The position numbers and the translations under genes are program-made. Shown piece by piece: positions 56,741 to 64,000 of a stretch of DNA of 64,000 nucleotides. Every line of letters begins with the position of its first letter. Position 1 is the stretch's first letter. This stretch comes from Ampelocalamus luodianensis (lineage: Eukaryota; Streptophyta; Magnoliopsida; Poales; Poaceae), in NCBI GenBank assembly GCA_036346255.1, contig CM070620.1, positions 61,304,522-61,368,521 of the forward strand. The letters run 5' to 3'. Below the pieces are notes generated by a model. That model was not told where the DNA came from and searched no databases. It was given only the letters and a program-made list of their open reading frames with translations.

Positions 56741-58996
56741 TGTAATACCCTAAATCTAGTTTTGGTGAGAATAATTAAAAGTGGGAAAATGACCAATTAG
56801 AAAATACAATTAGCACCAGTTTGAGGGGTTTTAGAAGGTTGGACAACTGGGCCAAGGCTTCAAGCCCACTTGAATTCAGCCCATTGGTGGGGTGGTGGCC
56901 GGCCATATGGGGCAAACCTAGGCGCCCACCCTCCCTTGGCCGCCACTTCCCCCTTCTCCCCTTTTGCGCCGCCCCTCCTCCTCCCCTCTCCCTTGCGCAG
57001 CCTCTCCTCCCCTCTTCCTTGGTTGAGCCACCTCCCCGGCAGCTCCTCCTGCGATCTTCAAGGGTAACAAAGAGGTTTCTTCGCTGTTCTTTTGGTTTTA
57101 GATGCGTTTACGGTTTCTTTTAGCAGATCGTTTAATTTTGCTGCTAGATTGCTTTTCTGTCCAGTTTAGTGCGCGGCAATTTTCGCATCCTTAGAAGCAT
57201 AATTTGGGAATCCCGTCTCCTAGAGAAGTGTGTATACTGTTCTTAGCTTTCAGTGGCCGCCAAGAACACCGGATTCCGACATTCGAGTTAAAAGTTATGT
57301 TATATTTAGTGTTTACTGTCCAGAATCCTGACGAGAATCTGCAGTCATCTTGTTTAATAAATAAGAAATTGTTAAGTGCCGAATTAGAACTTGGGATCTC
57401 CTAGAGAGTTGTAGGTTATCTCGTTACCTTTCATTGCCGACAAGAATCACATCATTTGAACCTTTGTAGCAAAAGTTATGATTTTGCTTAGGGAGTCTGT
57501 GCTGTGGAATGGTGGTTGGTCTCACAGGTTTTAGTGTTTCGACTTAAGCGTGTATTTAGAGCAAAAATCAGAGGGGCTCACCATAATGGAAAATGTAGAT
57601 AATCCTTCTAGCTTTCAGGAAAACTAAAGATCATGAAATTCGGACGAACGTAGAGAAAGTTATGATAATTTCATCGTTGCTGTCCAGAGACCCGACGCGA
57701 GAATTGATACTCTGTTGTTTGGTTTGGTAGGGCTAGTAAAGGACCGAATCAGAGAACCTCACCAACTAGGTTTAGAAGGGGAATTCAATAACCTTTTCAG
57801 ATTGTCCAAGATCAATCCATTTGGATTTCTGTACATTTAGTTATGATTTTTCGAAGGGGGCTGTTCTCTGGAAAAGAAATCTGACAGCTAGCAATAAGAG
57901 TTGGGGATCGCGTTTAGTGGACGATGTGCTCATTTTGTGTTTATGGTTTTGTTATTAGACTTATATGGTAGCCTTAGCATGTCTCAATTGTATGTCCAGG
58001 TGTGGGTTTGGCCCGGAGCAGTACCTTATCCTCGACATCCACCTTCGCACGGTTGAGGCAAGTGCATTGTTTGTTAAATGGGTGTGATTGATTAGCTATG
58101 TCTGTGTGCTTTTGATATAAGGTTGCATAGCAAGATGGTTTACTTGATGATTGTTTAAGTATGGTGATTGCTCAAATTATGCTTATGCTTTCTTGTGGTA
58201 CAATGTTGTTGTCTTTTGATAAGATTGATAATGAATAAGAGATGAGCATATGCATATTGAGAACATGTTGTGGCTTGGTCACGCGGTGACCAAGCATGTT
58301 TCTTTGAGATTCCCGTCATGAATGTGACGGGCCGAGATCCTCACTCGTGGAGTGTGGGCTTGAGGTCCCCTTACTTGCGGAGTAACGGCAATTGGTCCCC
58401 GTGCGTGCGCGCGCACGTGCATGGGTATGCGGCGACGGTTGCATACTCTGCACACGGTGTAATGCACAGTAAAGTTAAAGATAAAGGATCCTTGAGCATT
58501 GCATTTGCATATGAGATGTTCTATTGTTGATCTCCTTTACGTGGATGCTGATGTTATGGTTTCTTTATGTACTTGCTGAGTCTATGGACTCACTCTTGCT
58601 TTTATTGTTGTTTTAGGTACCCGAGCCAAGAACGACATGCATGGGGGGGAAGTAGACTGCTAGTCACACACATGCCACACGAACTAAATAAAGATGAATG
58701 ATCTTCAGAACGTGATTGATTTTAGTAAATGCAAAGATTATTGTGTTTTGTCTCATGCAATGGATTAAATGTAATAATGATGAGTAGTGTAACTTCATAT
58801 CTCTCTAGTTATGTTAAATACTTAGCATGTCTTTGATTATCTTTTGATGTCTTTGGATGAAAGTTTTAGTTAATATTTGATTAATCTGTGTGTTGGAACC
58901 TTCGTGTAATTAACTTTACAATGGAGGTTCTGCCGAAATTTATTAAGATTGTCTAGTTAGTAGCATTCTGGGTCCCTTCTGGACTGGGGTGTTACA
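56741..58996 (+). repeat. 5' LTR of the Tekay/Del-like element
   Basis: Starts TGTAATACCCTAAATC and ends TGGGGTGTTACA (2256 bp). The first 800 bases can be compared with the 3' copy: the first 200 differ by several small indels in G and C runs, the next 600 are nearly identical, with a 201-base stretch (57204-57404 against 63676-63876) that encodes the same 66 residues. Confidence 0.88.
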
Positions 58997-58998
58997 GT

Positions 58999-59010
58999 TG
59001 GTATCAGAGC
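58999..59010 (+). other. Primer-binding site of the Tekay/Del-like element
   Basis: TGGTATCAGAGC, initiator tRNA-Met type, two bases after the LTR. Confidence 0.88.
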
Positions 59011-62000
59011 GGGCTGTAGGTCCGTGGTGACTAGATTATATAAAAAAAATTGCTAATGTTAATTAACTTAAAAGTTTGACACACTGGTGCACAGTAGGAT
59101 GGGGATGGGTCAATCATTGCATTTACGTTTCCGTTATATCGTTTTGATTATTGCTGATATGAATTAAGTTTGGCTGCCTATTAACTAATTATTATGATTA
59201 TTATGAGTGGGATTAGTCATTGTTGAGAGGTTAAGGTCGTGGTTGTGACCCTGGGCTTTACCAGGTTACACCACCGTTCGTGGAGTGGGAATAGAGAAGT
59301 GCTACCCCGGATATCTTAGTACAGGTGACGATAGCGAGAATCGTTAGAAGAGTTGTTCTCTTCCTTGAATTTGAATTTGGTCAACTCTTATCCGGTTGCG
59401 ATTGTTGGGTTGCTTTGAAATTATTGGTGTGTTTCCATTGGCTTAATTTGTCCCGTAAATCAATTATTGTTTTTCCCAACTGTTGAGTTATTCTCGCGAT
59501 TGATGAACTTTGCTAATTGTCAAGATTGACTTTTGTAGGGGAGTTTTGTTTTTTCTTTTGAAAAGCTTGACCTATTTATTCGCTTGATGTTTTTGGTTAA
59601 TGAAAGTTTCCTTTTGCAAGTCCTTTAGTTCATGAAGGCTTTGACTCAACGTATCTCTCTTGGGTATTTTGAGCGTTGAAGATTAATGATTGTGTTATGA
59701 GTTTCAAGTTGAGTCCGCAGTGTGTGCATGATCGATCTTAACTAAGGTCCTTATCAAGGAAAGTTGTTTAAGTGGAGGTTGTCCTCTAGTGGTTCTTGAT
59801 GAGCTGTGACTATGAGTATGACAATATTTAGTTGGAATCAATAGAGTTATTAAGAGGTGTGGTATTTTGATGAATTGGTCTGATCGTTAGGATTGTGGAA
59901 TCAGGTAGATTTATTGGATAGCATGGAATAATGTATCTCTATAGATTAGCCTACCCATTAGTGATGGTTATGTTAAGAATGTGTTTGAACGATGCTTTAG
60001 AGGATATCAAATTTGAAAATTTTCAGAACGGTTACTTGATGATCATACATAATTGCTAGATTGAAACATGTATATTAGATTATACGAACGTTGAGGTAGC
60101 ATGTGTGAAACCCTGTTGTACAGGCGATGAGATTATTAAATGTTGACTTTGTGTTTATAGATGGTTATGTGACTACAAACAGAAGTAGAACCCTATTTGT
60201 ATACATGATACATACAATTGACAATTGTTAATGACAGTTGGAGCGGGTGTGAGTAACACTAATGGTTGAGTGGATGAATGAGTAAGTGGCCTCTGATAGT
60301 GTGCTTTGCGAAAGTATGATTTGATAGTATGAACTAGTTAAAATAGGTTTGTTTCAACCTTGTGGCTTGTGTTTCTTTTGGAGAAATTTATGATGGGATA
60401 AGAGGCTATGATGAGTCTCGCTAAGAGTGTATTATTACATTACTAATGTGATATCCCGGAAAGAAATTGAAAGTTTTGACGAGTGCTTAGCAAGTATTCA
60501 TGAAAGACCTTAATAGAAAAGCCATTTTGACTGTTGTCCTAGTGGATAATAATATGAAAATTGCCTTTAAATGGTTGCTTGATGGTCTCATATTTGCTAG
60601 TGGGAACGTAGATAGTAAAAGGACCATAAATTCTTCTATGATGGTATAATACATTAAATGTCTATGATAACCGCTAGATTGGAAGTTGTGTACAAAATGA
60701 GTGTGAGCATTGCTAATAGGTGAAGGGTTGAAAAAAAAATGATTTATTCATGTGTGTCTCATGAGGAATGTGACTTGTGGCTACATGCCCTTGTTAAAAG
60801 AGTTGATGATAGAGATTCTTGTTAATAGTTTATTATTCCTGATGTGAATAAGATTGTCCGTAAAGGGTTATGACTTGTGGGAGTGGTGATGATTCTTTCA
60901 GAAAGAAGGTAATTTGACCACCTCCCATAATATCGGTTAAATGGAAAGTTTGGAGTTTCGCATTTGTGAGCTTTTGGGAGTTCATGCTTAGTGTGGTGAT
61001 CAAATTGTTTTCTCTGTTAGGAGAAGAGGAAAAGGTGTACCATAGGTATTTAAGGTTGGACTTCAAGATTGTAACCTGTAACTTTTCTTTCATTGTCGCT
61101 TAAGTGTTTCTTGAGCTTCAAATGCAGTGTTTTATTGTGATTTATTGTTGTTCGAAACTCCCCTCTTGTGAACTTGTGCCCGCAATTGTGTCTCGTCTTT
61201 TGTTTTGTTTTTTTCGAGATCAACGCTATTTGACTATTTCTCTTGGGTCTCGTGCTCACTGTGAGGAGTAGTGTTTCGTCGTGTGTTAAAACTTGTGTTT
61301 TCTTGCTCTTTCCTGTTGAGGAAAGATTATCCGACTTGGGTTGCAAGGCCTTATAGAGTGAAATGTGGCGATTGGTTGGTGGTGGTCAAGTAAATGATCG
61401 TAGTGAGAAATATAGGAGCCAAGCTAGTTGAAGATCAGTAGAAAGTGATTTGGTTTTGTCCTATAACTCTTGGAAAAGAAGTGGATTTAAATGGAAAGAT
61501 TGTCGTTGAAATAAAATAGATTAGTGTTACAACTAGTGGAACCTATAGCGAATTATAATCAAAGAATCCTCAATCATGTTGGAATGTTGGGATTATCAAA
61601 TGTTTGGAAGCTTGATCAATGTGTTATAGTATCGCGATTGGGTAATTTTGCAAGGTTGCGTAGGTGATCTCTGACGGTGTAATTTAATGAGAGTAGGATT
61701 AGCGAAGTAATTCAATCGTAATGTTAATTGGTGGAATAGTAGGTAAGGTTGAGATGTTGGCAGGTATGCCCTGGTTTTAGTGAGTAACCTTCTGGGAGAT
61801 AGAATTCTTCTAAAAGATTATTTGGTCAATATATATATATATATATTTTACATGTGGACGATAATGTGTGAGTATGTTTAGAGTGTGGAATTTTAGGGAG
61901 TGAATCTGAGGATTTCTCGATCTTTTATACGCAAAGTTAGTCGTATGAGTCTTGGAGATTGAATTTGGGCTTTGCATTTTTATGCTAGAATCTTGGTTGC

Positions 62001-63183
62001 CAACGGTTATGTGTAAAAGTAGTAGAATAAGAGTGGATTCCGAGTAGTGGAATGATCATTGATAGTATCCTTTGGGGCTAGTATATGAGAGTGTGGGATG
62101 TGAATTTTAAATTGTTCATCCTTAACGGATTATGGGATGTGATGGTGGGTGAAACGATATTGAGTTGTGTTGGAAATTATTTTGACAAGTAATTCTTTCG
62201 GTAAGGAAATTGGCTAGAGTACGATATTGTGGATTGGAGGAGTCTCCCGCACAAGTGTGGATTTTGTGTTCTAGAGAGCATAGGTTTGAGGTTGCCAATT
62301 TAAGAGAAATGAGTTAATGCGTTATGCGATGATTTGGGATCTTATGATTTAAGAGAAAGTTAAAATCTTAAAAGAAAAATTATGGGAAAGAGTGTGATCT
62401 TGAATAGTGAAATATTTTCTTAGTTCTTATTTGAACTATGTGTTTATGACGGATATCAATTTCAAATTGAGTTGGTTCTTGCCGGGATATGTGGTTCTTT
62501 ACAATTGAAAAAAAGGGTTAATCTGTTTATTCGAGTGATTTCGCTTTTGGCCTATGTGGCATTTATTTCTAAACTGCCTAGTTGGAATGTGAAAAGGGTT
62601 TTCTTGGGGATCTTCGATTTTGGGACTTGAGTGTTTTTGAGGGAAGTTGGAATTGCATTGTGAATCCTTTGTTTTCAGTAGAATCTGGTTATTAGAGTTG
62701 ATTAAAATAAGTTGTGTTGTGCGTCCCTGCTTAACGAAGACCCTCCTAGTTAGGATAAAGAGGTCGACTGAAGATAGAACGAGCATTCCATATGCTTGTG
62801 CACAAATTCTGTGGTTTGGTACCAAAGGGCTAGGACCGTATTGAGTCCATGCGCGGAGTATGCATCGTCATGTTTGTTCCAGTGATGAGCGAGTACCAGA
62901 GAGGTCCGAAGTTTGAAGTTTCGCGGGAGCCACTGACCTTTCCGTATCATCCTATGCGTTGTTAGAGAGGTCAGGGCGAGTATTGAGGCACCAGTCGTTG
63001 GTTTGTGTCAAGGTGCTTTTGTCCCAATAGTCCGAGAGAGAGGCGACTTGGGAATTGGGGTTTCACATGCGTGCGCTTTATCCAGCTTCGTTCGCAACGG
63101 TTATCTGTTTACTAAAGTTAAGTTCTATTCGCGGTTTACTTTCATTTATTTCTACGGTTAGAATTCGAGGACGAATTCTGTTT
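59011..63183 (+). other. Interior of the Tekay/Del-like element, almost non-coding
   Basis: AT-rich, with stops in all frames. Possible relics of integrase C-terminus lie near its end (about 62810-63085): GPYRIE-like and RVPERSEV-like words, then EATWELGFHMRALYP, which matches the usual end of Tekay chromodomains. A TA run lies at about 61830-61848. Nothing else is recognised. Confidence 0.6.
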
Positions 63184-63196
63184 AAGGGGGGTAGAG
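63184..63196 (+). other. Polypurine tract of the Tekay/Del-like element
   Basis: AAGGGGGGTAGAG directly before the 3' LTR, preceded by TTCGAGGACGAATTCTG, the phrase commonly found there in grass chromoviruses. Confidence 0.85.
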
Positions 63197-64000
63197 TGTA
63201 ATACCCCAAATCTAGTTTTGGTGAGAATAATTAAAAGAGGGAAAATGACCAATTAGAAAATACAATTAGCAGCAGTTTGAGGGGGGTTTTCTGTAAAGGT
63301 TGGACAACCTGGGCCAAGGCTTCAAGCCCACTTGAATTCAGCCCATTGGTGGGGGTGGTGGCCGGCCATATGGGGGGGCAAACCCTAGGGCGCCTCCACC
63401 CCTCCCCTTGGCCGCCACTTCCCCCTTCTCCCCTTTTGCGCCGTCCCTCCTCCTCCCCTCTCCCTTGCGCAGCCTCTCCTCCCCTCTTCCTTGGTTGAGC
63501 CACCTCCCCGGCAGCTCCTCCTGCGATCTTCAAGGGTAACAAAGAGGTTTCTTCGCTGTTCTTTTGGTTTTAGATGCGTTTACGGTTTCTTTTAGCAGAT
63601 CGTTTAATTTTGCTGCTAGATTGCTTTTCTGTCCAGTTTAGTGCGCGGCAATTTTCGCATCCTTAGAAGCATAATTTGGGAATCCCGTCTCCTAGAGAAG
63701 TGTGTATACTGTTCTTAGCTTTCAGTGGCCGCCAAGAACACCGGATTCCGACATTCGAGTTAAAAGTTATGTTATATTTAGTGTTTACTGTCCAGAATCC
63801 TGACGAGAATCTGCAGTCATCTTGTTTAATAAATAAGAAATTGTTAAGTGCCGAATTAGAACTTGGGATCTCCTAGAGAGTTGTAGGTTATCTCGTTACC
63901 TTTCATTGCCGACAAGAATCACATCATTTGAACCTTTGTAGAAAAAGTTATGATTTTTCTTAGGGAGTCTGTGCTGTGGAATGGTGGTTGGTCTCACAGG
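63197..64000 (+). repeat. 3' LTR of the Tekay/Del-like element, cut by the window edge
   Basis: Starts TGTAATACCCCAAATC and follows the 5' LTR closely to the end of the window. Confidence 0.88.

Larger units (their letters stand above)
56741..64000 (+). mobile_element. Tekay/Del-like LTR element with non-coding interior, runs off window
   Basis: 5' LTR 56741-58996, primer site 58999-59010, 4.2 kb interior, polypurine tract, and the start of the 3' LTR at 63197. It inserted in the 3' part of the Tat-type element; the five bases before it are TCTTG. The interior has no frame above 108 codons, yet a chromodomain-like tail (SEREATWELGFHMRALYP) can be read at about 63025-63080. It is either a large retrotransposon derivative that moves with help or a decayed copy; the well-matched LTRs favour recent movement. 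Confidence 0.82.

Noticed and set aside
60833..61346. Minus-strand frames of 86 and 98 codons
   Set aside because: Chance frames in the AT-rich interior of the Tekay-like element, without known motif.

Overview
The window looks like grass (Poaceae) nuclear DNA. It has one intact-looking host gene with canonical GT-AG introns, set in a dense, nested mass of LTR retrotransposons, a LINE relic, a MULE relic and small inverted-repeat elements. Initiator-tRNA-Met primer sites, chromovirus and Tat-type polyproteins and a GT61 glycosyltransferase of the type expanded in grasses all fit a grass. I cannot name the species.

Layout, left to right. 1-4209: non-coding sequence that looks like a long minus-strand gypsy LTR running off the window. 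4210-6419: a minus-strand LTR of a Tekay/Del-like family. 6420-19323: a minus-strand Ty1/copia element (gag to integrase) whose right-hand LTR is split by a complete but decayed CRM-like Ty3/gypsy chromovirus (10729-18798, target duplication GACCG). 19324-21640: LTR-like sequence. 21944-23600: a decayed minus-strand MULE transposase, flanked by an AT-rich repeat field and a 30-bp tandem repeat. 25559-26110: a long foldback MITE. 26556-28834: a candidate element holding scraps of host genes, including the tail of an LRR receptor kinase. 31163-33659: the one clear host gene, a six-exon GT61 glycosyltransferase of 584 codons. 34645-36770: two TIR elements. 36800-42240: a LINE relic split by a TIR element, which is itself split by a solo LTR (target duplication GTCTC). 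About 43170-56740: a plus-strand Tat-type gypsy with an extra RNase H, split inside its integrase by a gag-protease-only LTR element (49417-55378, target duplication ACAAC). 56741-64000: a plus-strand Tekay-like element with near-identical LTRs and almost no coding sequence.

The genes do not form a pathway. The GT61 protein would act alone in the Golgi, probably on cell-wall xylan. The mobile elements record successive insertions whose order can be read from target duplications. The most interesting object is the non-autonomous element at 49417-55378. It keeps Gag, zinc knuckle and protease, has lost reverse transcriptase, RNase H and integrase, and still reads in frame across its polypurine tract into its 3' LTR. 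The nearby CRM-like element has the same arrangement, so the small element looks like a deletion derivative of such a chromovirus. I found no CRISPR array, rRNA or tRNA gene, virus or novel defence-like system.
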